From an uncultured Nitrospira sp. (lineage in GTDB: Bacteria > Nitrospirota > Nitrospiria > Nitrospirales > Nitrospiraceae), in the NCBI GenBank assembly GCA_902500995.1, contig CABVSR010000023.1, forward strand, positions 1-59,766: a stretch of DNA of 59,766 bases. The letters run 5' to 3'. The notes beneath the pieces were generated by a model, which was given only the letters and a program-made list of their open reading frames with translations, did not search any database and had not been told where the DNA came from. The position numbers and the translations under genes were made by a program. Below, piece by piece: positions 18,584-27,738 of the stretch (position 1 is the stretch's first letter; each line of letters starts with the position of its first letter).

Positions 18584-19360
18584 ATGACACGAACCGGCTC
18601 CATGCTCCGCGACAAACCGACCCATTCCACAACCCCTATGGTCGCCCACATGATGACACCCGGTGTAGTGCAGATTCCCGGGGATGTCTCCGTCAGCGAG
18701 GCCGCCTCACTGCTCGATCGGGAGCAGATGCCCTGCCTGCTGGTCAAAGACGGCGAAGCGGCCTTCGGTATCATGACCTCCGGCGACATCGTCAAAAAAG
18801 TCGTGGCCCAGGGCATGGAACCGCACGATGTGGAGGTACGGGCCATCATGTCGAAACCCGTCCATTCCGTCGAATGCGATCAGATTCTCGACGACGCGAC
18901 CAGCGTCATGGCCTCCACCGGCACGTCTCTCCTGATCGTGACCAAGCAAGGACAACCAGTCGGCATCCTGACGGCGCGAGACCTGGCCCTGGCGCCGAAA
19001 CGTTGCGAGACCTGCCTTCCCGCAACCCTTCGCGTCACCAACGGCGAGGGCGAAGGGGCCAAACACACTGCCACGATCCGCCAACTCAGCTATGTCGGCG
19101 CGTCGATCGAGTGTCGCACCTTGCTGCTTCCCGGAACGAGCATCATGCTGTCCTTCATTCTACCCGGCGCGGACCTGAGCTTTTCTGTGCAAGGCACCAT
19201 TCTCAACAGCAGTTATGAGCCTGAATTCCACGAAGACCAGAGCGTGCTCGGCACGTATCAAGGAATCGACATCCAATTCACCTCCCTGCCGGCATCCGAT
19301 GAATCGAAAATTCGCGCCTGGGTCCTGCAAAATCTGCCGCGTGCGTCTGATCTCTCCTGA
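18584..19360 (+). CDS. CBS-pair protein with PilZ-like C-terminus
   Basis: About 258 residues. Two CBS motifs span residues about 15-150 (MTPGVVQIPGDVSVSEAASLL ends the first strand-helix unit, later IMSKPVHSVECDQILDDA and PVGILTARDLA), so a Bateman module that binds adenine nucleotides is likely. The C-terminal ~100 residues look like a PilZ domain: LRVTNGEGEGAKH then IRQLSYVGASIE and a final helix (ESKIRAWVLQN). PilZ domains bind cyclic di-GMP, but the usual RxxxR is not clear, so binding is uncertain. A link between energy state and second messenger is inference. It stands alone with its own promoter. Confidence 0.75.
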   Translation: MTRTGSMLRDKPTHSTTPMVAHMMTPGVVQIPGDVSVSEAASLLDREQMPCLLVKDGEAAFGIMTSGDIVKKVVAQGMEPHDVEVRAIMSKPVHSVECDQILDDATSVMASTGTSLLIVTKQGQPVGILTARDLALAPKRCETCLPATLRVTNGEGEGAKHTATIRQLSYVGASIECRTLLLPGTSIMLSFILPGADLSFSVQGTILNSSYEPEFHEDQSVLGTYQGIDIQFTSLPASDESKIRAWVLQNLPRASDLS

Positions 19361-19461
19361 CATTCCGCCGATGATTCTTTTGCTTCACGCTCCCCGGCTT
19401 GTTATGATTTCATTCTCCGGCGATCTCCGTCCGGAATTTACCGTGCTGTAGGTGACTATTC

Positions 19462-20517
19462 ATGAAAAGCCCTGCCTCCCGCTCCAAACCCGTTCCGACC
19501 AAAGACGAAATTCTGACACAAATCACCACCCTGCTCGACCGGCCGGACGACGATGTCCAGGCCGCGCTCATGAAAGAAATTCTCGCGGGCGTGATCCGGC
19601 TGTCTGAATCGCAGCTCGATGTCCTGGACCTGAAGATCGTCAATCGCGCGCTCAAAGAACTGCGCCATGCCTTCCGGGTGTTTCAAGGTTATCGGGATCG
19701 CTTGAAAATCAGCGTCTTCGGCTCAGCCCGCACCCCTGCCGACGATCCGAATTACCAATTGGCCTTTCAGTTCGCCCGGCGGATGGTGGAGGAAGGCTAT
19801 ATGACCATCACCGGCGGCGCCGACGGCATTATGCGAGCCTCGCAGGAAGGCGCGGGCCGCGAGCATAGTTTCGGCGTGAACATCATGCTGCCTTTCGAAC
19901 AGGGCGCCAACGCCGTGATCGCCGACGATCCCAAACTCGTCACGTTTAAGTATTTTTTCACCCGCAAGCTGATGTTCCAAAAAGAATCGCACGCGATCGC
20001 ACTATTTCCGGGCGGCTTCGGCACCCACGACGAGGGATTTGAGATCATGACCCTCGTCCAAACGGGCAAAAGCGATCCGAAGCCGATCGTGTGCCTCCAG
20101 GCGCCGGGCTGCGATTACTGGAACCACTGGTATTCGTTTATTACCGATCAATTGCTGAAACGGCACCTGATTAATGCCGAAGATCTGGCCCTCTTCACCA
20201 TCGTCGATAACGTGGAAGATGCGGTCACGGAAATCCGCACTTTTTACCGGCGTTATCATTCGTTGCGATTCGTGGGGCGCCAGCTTGTCGTCCGGCTGAA
20301 AACTCCGCTGACCGCGGAACAGGTCGAGGAGATTCAGCGTCTATTCAAGGACATGTTGACGGAAGGCACGTTCGAGCAACGGCCTTCACTCCCCGAAGAA
20401 ATCGACGAGCCGGGCTTGAAAGACCTCGCACGATTAACCTTTTCCTTCAACCGCCGCAATGCAGGCCGCCTCCGGCAATTGATCAATCACCTCAATCACC
20501 TCCCGACCACCGCATGA
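19462..20517 (+). CDS. LOG-family Rossmann protein (PpnN-like)
   Basis: About 351 residues. The core has the LOG family motifs VFGSARTP, MTITGGADGIMRAS and the PGGFGTHDEGFE signature (PGGxGTxxE), with an N-terminal helical extension of about 90 residues and a C-terminal extension of similar length. This layout resembles nucleotide 5'-monophosphate nucleosidases of the PpnN type more than short cytokinin-activating LOG proteins. The catalytic Arg and Glu appear present. It probably cleaves the glycosidic bond of a nucleotide monophosphate. The start has GTAGGTG upstream. Confidence 0.82.
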   Translation: MKSPASRSKPVPTKDEILTQITTLLDRPDDDVQAALMKEILAGVIRLSESQLDVLDLKIVNRALKELRHAFRVFQGYRDRLKISVFGSARTPADDPNYQLAFQFARRMVEEGYMTITGGADGIMRASQEGAGREHSFGVNIMLPFEQGANAVIADDPKLVTFKYFFTRKLMFQKESHAIALFPGGFGTHDEGFEIMTLVQTGKSDPKPIVCLQAPGCDYWNHWYSFITDQLLKRHLINAEDLALFTIVDNVEDAVTEIRTFYRRYHSLRFVGRQLVVRLKTPLTAEQVEEIQRLFKDMLTEGTFEQRPSLPEEIDEPGLKDLARLTFSFNRRNAGRLRQLINHLNHLPTTA

Positions 20518-20611
20518 CCTGCTGGAGCGACGCCGGGCGCCTGGCCGGCTCGCCTGTCTCCTGAGATAGCCCTTTAGTCTCCATGAACGGACATGCTAAG
20601 GTGATCAGCCT

Positions 20612-21469
20612 ATGAGCGCTGCCACCATGCGAACCCTGTCGTCCTCTCCACCCACGCTGGTCCTGTATCATGCCGAATGTGCGGATGGATTCGGCGCCGC
20701 CTGGGCCATCTGGCGGCGGTATCCGGGGGCTGAGTATCGCCCGGTGAAACACGGCGAAGCGCCGCCGTCCGATCTCGCCGGGCACCACATTGTCATGGTG
20801 GATTTCAGCTACAACCGGCCGACGCTTGAAGCCATGGCCAAGGATGCGGCCAGTCTCGTGGTGCTCGATCACCACATTACCGCCGAGCAGGCGCTGGCCG
20901 ATCTTCCCTATGCCTACTTCGATCTCAATAAATCGGGAGCGGTGCTGGGATGGGAATGGGCCCACGATGAACCGGCCCCCTGGCTGTTGCGCTACATCCA
21001 AGACAAGGATTTGTGGCACTGGGCCCTTCCGCACAGCCGTGAAATCAGCGCCGCGCTGGCCTCCTACCCGTTCGACTTTGACCTGTGGAGCCAGTTTGAA
21101 CAACGGGAATTAGAGCGGGAAGGCCGGGCCATTCTCCGGTACGAAAACGAACTCGTCACGAAACTCGCCTCGCACGCGACGCTGGTGCAGTTCGAAGGCA
21201 CCACGGTCCCGGCGGTCCAGAGCCAGATCCTGACCAGTCAGATCGGCGAACGGTTATCCGCCGCTCATCCGTTCTGCTTGATCTGGCATGATCGCAACGG
21301 TCGCCGGTACTTCAGCATGCGGTCCCGCGAGGATGGCACGGATGTCGGCGCCATCGCTGCCTCCTTCGGAGGCGGTGGCCATACGCATGCAGCCGGATTT
21401 TCGGTTCCGCTGCAAGCCGACGGCTTGCCTGCGCCGGATCCCCGGCTTCCACGACCGGCAACCTCATAG
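20612..21469 (+). CDS. DHH/DHHA1 family phosphoesterase
   Basis: About 285 residues. The N-terminal DHH fold has a metal-binding HAECADGFGAAW, VDFSYN and the motif VVLDHHIT. The C-terminus has the DHHA1 substrate motif GGGGHTHAAGF. Such proteins hydrolyse phosphodiesters (oligoribonucleotides, pAp or cyclic dinucleotides). The HxxCxDGxGAAW form is typical of uncharacterised members related to RecJ/NrnA, so the substrate is not clear. The ATG has AAGGTG upstream. The rhomboid gene begins 22 bases after the stop and may be co-transcribed. Confidence 0.85.
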   Translation: MSAATMRTLSSSPPTLVLYHAECADGFGAAWAIWRRYPGAEYRPVKHGEAPPSDLAGHHIVMVDFSYNRPTLEAMAKDAASLVVLDHHITAEQALADLPYAYFDLNKSGAVLGWEWAHDEPAPWLLRYIQDKDLWHWALPHSREISAALASYPFDFDLWSQFEQRELEREGRAILRYENELVTKLASHATLVQFEGTTVPAVQSQILTSQIGERLSAAHPFCLIWHDRNGRRYFSMRSREDGTDVGAIAASFGGGGHTHAAGFSVPLQADGLPAPDPRLPRPATS

Positions 21470-21491
21470 CTCTTTTCGGCCAGGTGTCGCA

Positions 21492-22196
21492 ATGCTGCCC
21501 CTGAGTGACGACAACCCGACGGAACGCACGCCTGTTGTCACCATCGCCTTCATCCTCGCCTGCTCGCTCGTCTTCCTGTACCAGAGTTCGCTGCGACCGG
21601 CCTCGGGTGAAGCCTTCGTGTACCAGTACGGAGCGATCCCATCCATCGTGTTCGGCCAGGCAACTCTCCCGCCGGAAATCGCCACCATCCCGGCCTATGC
21701 GACGATTCTGACCAGCATGTTTCTACATGGCAGCTGGATGCATCTGATCGGGAACATGTTGTACCTCTGGGTCTTCGGCAACAACATCGAAGACATCATG
21801 GGGCATGGCAGGTTTATCGTATTTTACGTGGGGTGCGGAATCCTGGCGGCGTTGAGCCATGCAGTGACCGATCCCACTTCCACGGTCCCGATGGTCGGCG
21901 CAAGCGGGGCCATATCAGGAGTGCTGGGCGCGTATCTGCTGCTGTTTCCCCATGCCCGCGTTTTGCTGATTGCCCCGATCGTGGGCACCACCTATGTACC
22001 GGCCGGTATCGTGCTGGGATTGTGGTTCGTCATGCAGTTGCTGAACGGCGGCGCCAGCCTGGGATCGCAAGGGGGAGGCGTGGCGTTTTTCGCGCATATC
22101 GGCGGGTTCATTGCGGGAATGATGCTGATCGGCTTCTTCAAGCGCCCGGACGTGCGATTTTTTAAGCCTGCCCGCACGACGACCTGGCGGTTCTAG
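21492..22196 (+). CDS. Rhomboid-family intramembrane serine protease
   Basis: About 234 residues with six or seven hydrophobic segments. Family features are present: TSMFLHGSWMHLIGNMLYLWVFG in loop 1 and TM2, the catalytic Ser in GASGAISGVLGAYL, and the catalytic His in FFAHIGGFIAGM. It cleaves membrane proteins within the bilayer. The start at 21492 is chosen because the longer frame overlaps the DHH gene and lacks a membrane-type start. It converges with the hybrid kinase on the other strand, 16 bases away. Confidence 0.93.
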   Translation: MLPLSDDNPTERTPVVTIAFILACSLVFLYQSSLRPASGEAFVYQYGAIPSIVFGQATLPPEIATIPAYATILTSMFLHGSWMHLIGNMLYLWVFGNNIEDIMGHGRFIVFYVGCGILAALSHAVTDPTSTVPMVGASGAISGVLGAYLLLFPHARVLLIAPIVGTTYVPAGIVLGLWFVMQLLNGGASLGSQGGGVAFFAHIGGFIAGMMLIGFFKRPDVRFFKPARTTTWRF

Positions 22197-22212
22197 CCAC
22201 CAGGTTTCTCGT

Positions 22213-24072
22213 TTACACATCCAACAATTCGCGGACCTTCGCGGCCAGGTCCTGCTGCCGGTAAGGCTGCTGAAGAAAATATTTCCTATTCACCCGATGG
22301 CTGGCGATCGTCTCGCCGGAAAATCCCGACACGAACAACGCCTTCATCTTGGGATGTTGCAGCACCAGCCGCTTGGCCAGCTCGCGGCCGCTGATGTCGG
22401 GCAGGGAGAGATGGCTGACCGTCAGATGAATCGGCCCTTGGTGTTGTTGAGCTACGAGCAAGGCCTCCACCGCCGAGCCCGCCTCAAGCACATGGTAACG
22501 ATGGCCGTGTAGCGTCGACAGCGCCAGCTTCCTGGAAACTTCATCCTCCTCGACGAGCAACACCGTTTCAGCGCCCTTTGAGCACGATTCGGGGAGGACT
22601 CTGGTATCACGGAACATCCCGTGATGCTCAGCCAGGGGCAAATAGACGCGAACCGTCGTACCCTGTCCGGGCTGGCTCTGCACTTCAATCGTTCCGCCGC
22701 ATTGACGGACGATCCCGTATACGAGGGTGAGTCCCAAACCGGCATGGGTCTCCTTGGTCGAAAAGAACGGCTCAAACATCTGCGCTTGCACGTCCAGATT
22801 CATGCCGCCGCCATTATCACTCACGGCAATCCGCGCCATACGCTTGCGAGGATTCTTCTCCAGCTGCTCAGCCGGTAACATTTCCCCGGTCACCACCTCC
22901 AGCGAGATCTCCACCCGGCCGCTGTCCGGCATGGCATCCCGCGCATTCGCGACCAGTTGCAGCAACAGATACTCCAGCCGGTCATGCCCCATTTCCACCA
23001 GCACCCGCTTGGACTCGTCCGGCACGCGCACCGCAATCCGGCCGGGAAGCAGGCCTTCAAGCGTGTCCCGCATCGACACCATCACCTCGCCGAGCGACAA
23101 CGTGTCTCGGATACCTGTTTCCTGCACTCCCAGCGCAAGCAGCTGCGCCGTGAGGGTTGCGGCGCGCTCCCCGCTCCTGAAGATGTCCTCCACCGGTCCG
23201 TGCAGCGGGTCATCAGGTTTGAGTTTGGAAACGATGGCACCGGTCTGCGCGCCGATCACCGCCAGCACCTGATTGAATTCATGCGCCAACCGTGAGGCCA
23301 GGCGTCCCATCGCCTCGAACTTATGCGCTTCGCGCAATTGCCGCTCCAACCCGGTGCGCTCCACCATACCCTGGCGAATTTCCTGATTGGCGCGAGACAA
23401 TCCCTGTTTCAACCCCTGCACACGGGTTTCCAGTTGCGTACGCCGTTCCTCCAGGACCTGCTCGGACTGTTTCAACCCTTGCACGTTTTCGCGCAACTGA
23501 CGGTTCCGCCGCCGCTCGACCGCCACGGCTTCAAGCGTGAGGCCATAAAACACCGACATGATCAGCAGGACAGGAATGCCCAGGAGGTGTCCGACCGCAA
23601 GGGTGCCGGACTGCATTGCATGCTCATAGACCAAGACCCCGTATCCGGCACAGATGATGACCGACAGGCCCAGCAGTTGTTTGAGCGACGGCGCGGAAGA
23701 CGCAATCAGCAGCAGAAGAAAATAGGTGAGATACAATTCCGAACTGGCGTTTCCCGAGAGATAGATGGTTCCCGTCACCAGCACCGTATTGATGCTGATC
23801 AACGCGCCGGGAAACCACGTGCGTTCCAATGCCTTGGTCGGCAACACCATGATGCCGGCGCTGATCAGGATCAATCCCAGCGCCACCATCCGGCTGACGG
23901 TTTGCCCATAGATCGTCTCATTACTGATCAGCAGTTCGTACGAGAGAATGCCGGCCACGAGGCTTTGCAGAAACAGCACGCGGATTCGTGAATGCGACAG
24001 CCACCGGCCCAATCCACGCATGTTGGGATATCGCCCGGTTTGATCGAGGTCGGAAGAAAGTGGAACGCTCAC
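22213..24072 (-). CDS. Membrane hybrid histidine kinase with degenerate receiver
   Basis: About 619 residues. Five to six TM segments (residues 30-180) are followed by a coiled coil (about 184-250), a kinase core and a receiver. The H box is RLAHEFNQVLAVIG (His 264; Gln replaces the usual second Asn of FNN), with SDNGGGM, FEPFFSTKE and GLGLTLVYGI. In the C-terminal receiver (about 504-619) the acidic pair is present, but the phospho-acceptor Asp is His (TVSHLSLPD, residue 554) and the conserved Lys is Gln (FLQQPY, residue 602), so it cannot work as a normal receiver. The start is GTG at 24072; an ATG at 24021 would still keep the TM domain. Confidence 0.9.
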   Translation of the reverse strand: MSVPLSSDLDQTGRYPNMRGLGRWLSHSRIRVLFLQSLVAGILSYELLISNETIYGQTVSRMVALGLILISAGIMVLPTKALERTWFPGALISINTVLVTGTIYLSGNASSELYLTYFLLLLIASSAPSLKQLLGLSVIICAGYGVLVYEHAMQSGTLAVGHLLGIPVLLIMSVFYGLTLEAVAVERRRNRQLRENVQGLKQSEQVLEERRTQLETRVQGLKQGLSRANQEIRQGMVERTGLERQLREAHKFEAMGRLASRLAHEFNQVLAVIGAQTGAIVSKLKPDDPLHGPVEDIFRSGERAATLTAQLLALGVQETGIRDTLSLGEVMVSMRDTLEGLLPGRIAVRVPDESKRVLVEMGHDRLEYLLLQLVANARDAMPDSGRVEISLEVVTGEMLPAEQLEKNPRKRMARIAVSDNGGGMNLDVQAQMFEPFFSTKETHAGLGLTLVYGIVRQCGGTIEVQSQPGQGTTVRVYLPLAEHHGMFRDTRVLPESCSKGAETVLLVEEDEVSRKLALSTLHGHRYHVLEAGSAVEALLVAQQHQGPIHLTVSHLSLPDISGRELAKRLVLQHPKMKALFVSGFSGETIASHRVNRKYFLQQPYRQQDLAAKVRELLDV

Positions 24073-24320
24073 TGCCGTGCCTGCCCTGAAGGAAAGAAGG
24101 TGGAATCAGTCAGAAAGACAGCAAGTCCCATACCGCCTACCGATCGTGGCAAGTCATCGCAATTTCAGGGAACAGAGAAACGGAGGTGGCCATGAACGCG
24201 CCGTGAATTTTCACCGGCTCACAAAAACGGACAGGCTCAGACCGGCGGAACGACGACAACCGAGAGAAATGGATACCAGCCGCTCGCGTCCTCAGCCGCG
24301 CCAGGTCGCCGGCGCCGCCT

Positions 24321-25487
24321 CTATTCTGAAGCTTGTGTCGGAACCAACCGCGAATGAAACTTCGACGCGGCCGCAAGCGCCTCCGTGCGGGTGGGAGCCA
24401 GGAATGAAATGTGGCCCATTTTTCGCTTCGGCCGGATCACCCGTTTTCCGTACAGATGGAGGATCGCACCGGGCACATCGAGCAGATCGCGCGCGGCAGC
24501 CGTGACGAGTCGAACGTCGTCGCCGATGAGATTCAGCATCACGGCGGGACTCAGCAATCGGACTTCTCCGAGCGGCAGGCCGCACAGAGCACGCACCTGC
24601 TGCTCAAACTGCGACACAGTGCAGGCATCCAAGGTGTAGTGCCCGGAGTTATGCGGCCTGGGGGCGATCTCGTTGATCACCAGCCGGCCATCGGCCATGA
24701 GGAACAGCTCCATGCAAAACACCCCGACTCCATCCAAAGCCTGCACGGCATCACGAGCCATGCCGGCGGCCAGGTCGGCCACCGCCTGCGGCACATCGGC
24801 CGGAACAACGGTCTGCCGGAGAATGCCGTCTTCATGCACATTCTCCACCAGAGGGTAGGTCTGTGACTGGCCATCCGTCCCTCGCACGACCAGAATCGAC
24901 AACTCGCGCTCGAAGGGAACCCATTCTTCGAGGATCCATCGCGAACCCGGCCGCTGATTGCGGGCCAACTCCTGTTGCACCGCAGGACAATCTTCCGTTC
25001 GACGGATTTTCCACTGCCCCTTGCCGTCATACCCGGCAGTGGCGGTCTTACACACCAGGGGGAAAGGCGGTACGGTCTGGCGACCGAGTTCATCCGGCGA
25101 GGTCAGGGTTGAAAAAGCCGGTACAGCCAGTCCGTGGGACCGTAAGAACGTCTTCTGTTCGATGCGGTCCTGAATCACCCGCAGCACGCGGCTCGATGGA
25201 CGCACCGGCAGCTCCCGTTCCAACTGCTCGCAAAGATCGGCGGGCACGTTTTCCCATTCATAGGTCGCGGCGCGGACTTGTCGGGTGAAGGCTTGGCGCG
25301 CGCTGTCGTCCGTGAACGGGTGAATGAGGGAAGAGTCGGCAATCCGGTGGGCAGGCGCTTCAGGATCGGGATCCCAGACGACAATCGCGTATCCCATCCG
25401 GCGGGCCGCGGTGGCGAACATCGCGCCGAGCTGCCCCCCTCCGAGCACGCCCAGGGTCGCGCCGGGATGGATCGCCGTGACGTTCAC
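24321..25487 (-). CDS. purK: N5-carboxyaminoimidazole ribonucleotide synthase
   Basis: About 388 residues, an ATP-grasp enzyme that carboxylates AIR with ATP and bicarbonate. Motifs: [16 protein letters not shown] at the start, [14 protein letters not shown] in the ATP-binding fold, [18 protein letters not shown] for metal and substrate binding. Length is normal. The start overlaps the PurE stop by four bases, so the two purine genes are coupled. A 4-base ATGA overlap sets the start at 25487. Confidence 0.95.
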   Translation of the reverse strand: MNVTAIHPGATLGVLGGGQLGAMFATAARRMGYAIVVWDPDPEAPAHRIADSSLIHPFTDDSARQAFTRQVRAATYEWENVPADLCEQLERELPVRPSSRVLRVIQDRIEQKTFLRSHGLAVPAFSTLTSPDELGRQTVPPFPLVCKTATAGYDGKGQWKIRRTEDCPAVQQELARNQRPGSRWILEEWVPFERELSILVVRGTDGQSQTYPLVENVHEDGILRQTVVPADVPQAVADLAAGMARDAVQALDGVGVFCMELFLMADGRLVINEIAPRPHNSGHYTLDACTVSQFEQQVRALCGLPLGEVRLLSPAVMLNLIGDDVRLVTAAARDLLDVPGAILHLYGKRVIRPKRKMGHISFLAPTRTEALAAASKFHSRLVPTQASE

Positions 25488-26038
25488 GGTCGGCGGCTCG
25501 TCCGGCTACTACGCGGCGTGGAAAAGGGTGGAGACAACCGGGCGTCGTCCTGAGAATCGAGAACTTTTTGTGTTTGCGCGGCACGAAATCGTTCGACGCG
25601 TCGTCTGATCGAGGGGGACCGCAGTCCTAAAATTTGCGCCGCTAGAATCGCCGCATTCTCAGCGCCCCCGATCGCAACGGTAGCGACCGGAATGCCCCTG
25701 GGCATCTGAACAATCGAGAGCAGCGAATCCAAGCCACGGAGATTTTCAGTGGGAATAGGCACTCCAATGACCGGCAATGGAGTCTTTGCCGCCAGCATTC
25801 CAGGCAGATGAGCCGCTCCCCCCGCGCCGGCAATGATGACCTGAATCCCCCTCTCCGCCGCCTGCTCCGCATAGGCGAACAGGCGATCCGGAGTGCGATG
25901 CGCCGACACCACGAGCAGCTCATTGGGAATGCCGAGCTCATTCAACATGGCCACGGCCTTTTCCAGAATGGGAAAATCCGACGTGCTGCCGCCCAAAACA
26001 CCGACTGTCGCCCGCTCCGCGTTCTTCTGCTTCGGCAT
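25484..26038 (-). CDS. purE: N5-CAIR mutase
   Basis: About 184 residues. Class I PurE motifs are seen: [16 protein letters not shown] (GS-x-SD-x-P), [13 protein letters not shown] with the catalytic His, [13 protein letters not shown] and [18 protein letters not shown]. It interconverts N5-CAIR and CAIR. The start at 26038 has AGAGGTG upstream; an in-frame extension upstream lacks PurE similarity. The last ~25 residues are an extra basic tail. PurK follows with overlapping stop/start. Confidence 0.95.
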   Translation of the reverse strand: MPKQKNAERATVGVLGGSTSDFPILEKAVAMLNELGIPNELLVVSAHRTPDRLFAYAEQAAERGIQVIIAGAGGAAHLPGMLAAKTPLPVIGVPIPTENLRGLDSLLSIVQMPRGIPVATVAIGGAENAAILAAQILGLRSPSIRRRVERFRAAQTQKVLDSQDDARLSPPFSTPRSSRTSRRP

Positions 26039-26138
26039 GAATACCACACCTCTGGCTACATGACAAAATGATGCGGCGAACCATAGCCGTTCTCCGGTGG
26101 AAGGGTCAAGTTGAGACGCGACGGAACCCCTCATTGAA

Positions 26139-26168
26139 TTGACCAACTCCTTTGTCTTCCACTATGAT
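26139..26168 (+). promoter_or_regulatory. Sigma-70-type promoter of the secretion-like operon
   Basis: TTGACC (26139-26144) and TATGAT (26163-26168) are separated by 18 bases. Transcription would start near 26175. This excludes any start codon before that and supports the GTG at 26214. Confidence 0.6.
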
Positions 26169-26213
26169 ACGTTTGCGCATCCATCCCAGAGTGGCCGATG
26201 CGTGGAGGGTTTC

Positions 26214-27650
26214 GTGCAGCGTATCCGTGAGGGACTTAAAACCCGCTTTCGCTCCCTCGTCACCCAGCGCACCGGCCTGGATGAAATGGCTGTCGATGAT
26301 CTGGCGACATCGACCAAGCTCCAGTCCTGGGAAGCTGTCCAAATCCCCGAACGGCTGCGATTCTCGTCACGGTTGGCGATTCTCCTGGTCGGCTTCTTCA
26401 TGTTGATCGTGGCCTTCGTGCCCTGGACTCAAACCATTACGGTCACCGGCCAACTGTCCTCCTACACTCCTTTTGAGCGCCCGCAGGACATTGAAGCGCA
26501 AATCACGGGGCGCATCAGAAAATGGCACATCTTCGAAGGTGTGCGGGTCAAGGCCGGCGACGTCATTCTCGAACTCGACGATTACGATCCGAACTTCATG
26601 GCCCCGGATCTATTGAATCTTCTCGAACAACGCAAGCAGGCGCTGGAAGAGACCCGGAAAGCCGCCCTGAGTCGCGCCGATCAACTCGACAAACGTATCA
26701 AGGAAATGCAGAACCTGGTGAAGGCCGCGGTGCCTTCAGCGGGCGCGCGTGTCCTCGAGGCGGAAAGCAAGGTGCGCGAGGCCAGGCAAAAAATCGAAGC
26801 GGCGAAAATCGCCGTTGCCACGGCTGAACTCAACGTGGAGCGGCATCAGCAACTGGCCACACAAGGCCTCGTCTCCCAGCGTGAATTGGAACTCACGATT
26901 CAATCCGCGCTGGCCAGCAAGGCCGACTTGCAGGGCGCGCAGGCGGCCTTGAGCGCGGCCGAACAGGGCATGAAGGCCTTGAGTTTCGGACGGGAGCAGG
27001 TCAGCGCAGAAGTACTGCAGCGCCTCCTTGATGCAGAAGCGGCGCGCGATGCTTCCATCGGCGAAGCCGCCCGAGCCGCCGATCAAGTGGCCGATGTCTC
27101 GCTGCGGCTTTCCAACGCCAACCAACGGCGCGTGGCCAGCCGGATTCTCTCGCCGATCGACGGCACCGTCGTGAAAATGGCGCAGGCGGGCTCCGGCGAA
27201 ACGGTGCGGCCCGGAGAAAAACTCGTCAGAATTTCTCCCAACAGCACCGACCGAGCCATTGAAATGGTGGCCGACGGCATCGACGCCCCGTTGCTCAATG
27301 TGGGCCGAAAAGTCAAAATTCTCTTCTATGGCATCCCCGCCATCCCTCTACCGGCCTGGCCGGAAATGATGGCCGGCACCTACAACGGCGTGATCAAGGT
27401 CATCGACCAGGTCGATGATGGCAAGGGCAACTTCCGTTTCTGGGTCATTCCCGATCTGGAAGAGCGGCCCTGGCCTCCGCAAGAACATGTCCGCCAGGGC
27501 ACCAAAGCCATGGGATGGGTCATCCTCAATCGCGTCCCGCTCTGGTACGAGCTCTGGCGCCGGTTCAATCTGTTTCCGCCCGACTACCAGGAACGGCCCC
27601 CGAGTCTGATCGATACACTCCTGCCGAAAGCCGGTCGCGGGGCAAAGTAA
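26214..27650 (+). CDS. HlyD-family adaptor of a secretion-like operon
   Basis: About 478 residues from a GTG with GGAGG six bases upstream and downstream of a good promoter. A cytoplasmic part of roughly 55 residues leads to one TM (RLAILLVGFFMLIVAFVPW), then a lipoyl-like half (DIEAQITGRIRKWHIFEG), a helical region of about 190 residues with Ala/Glu/Lys heptads, the second lipoyl half (ILSPIDGTVVKMAQAGSGE), and a barrel domain. It should link an inner-membrane component to the TolC-like channel encoded next. The C-terminal end LPKAGRGAK is basic. The substrate is unknown. Confidence 0.88.
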   Translation: MQRIREGLKTRFRSLVTQRTGLDEMAVDDLATSTKLQSWEAVQIPERLRFSSRLAILLVGFFMLIVAFVPWTQTITVTGQLSSYTPFERPQDIEAQITGRIRKWHIFEGVRVKAGDVILELDDYDPNFMAPDLLNLLEQRKQALEETRKAALSRADQLDKRIKEMQNLVKAAVPSAGARVLEAESKVREARQKIEAAKIAVATAELNVERHQQLATQGLVSQRELELTIQSALASKADLQGAQAALSAAEQGMKALSFGREQVSAEVLQRLLDAEAARDASIGEAARAADQVADVSLRLSNANQRRVASRILSPIDGTVVKMAQAGSGETVRPGEKLVRISPNSTDRAIEMVADGIDAPLLNVGRKVKILFYGIPAIPLPAWPEMMAGTYNGVIKVIDQVDDGKGNFRFWVIPDLEERPWPPQEHVRQGTKAMGWVILNRVPLWYELWRRFNLFPPDYQERPPSLIDTLLPKAGRGAK

Positions 27651-27738
27651 CCGATCCCGCCTCACCGGCGCATGCCGGAGCGATGACATCCTTCGACACG
27701 TATTCTCCGCCGTATGACCTTAGAAAGGAGTGCGTTTC

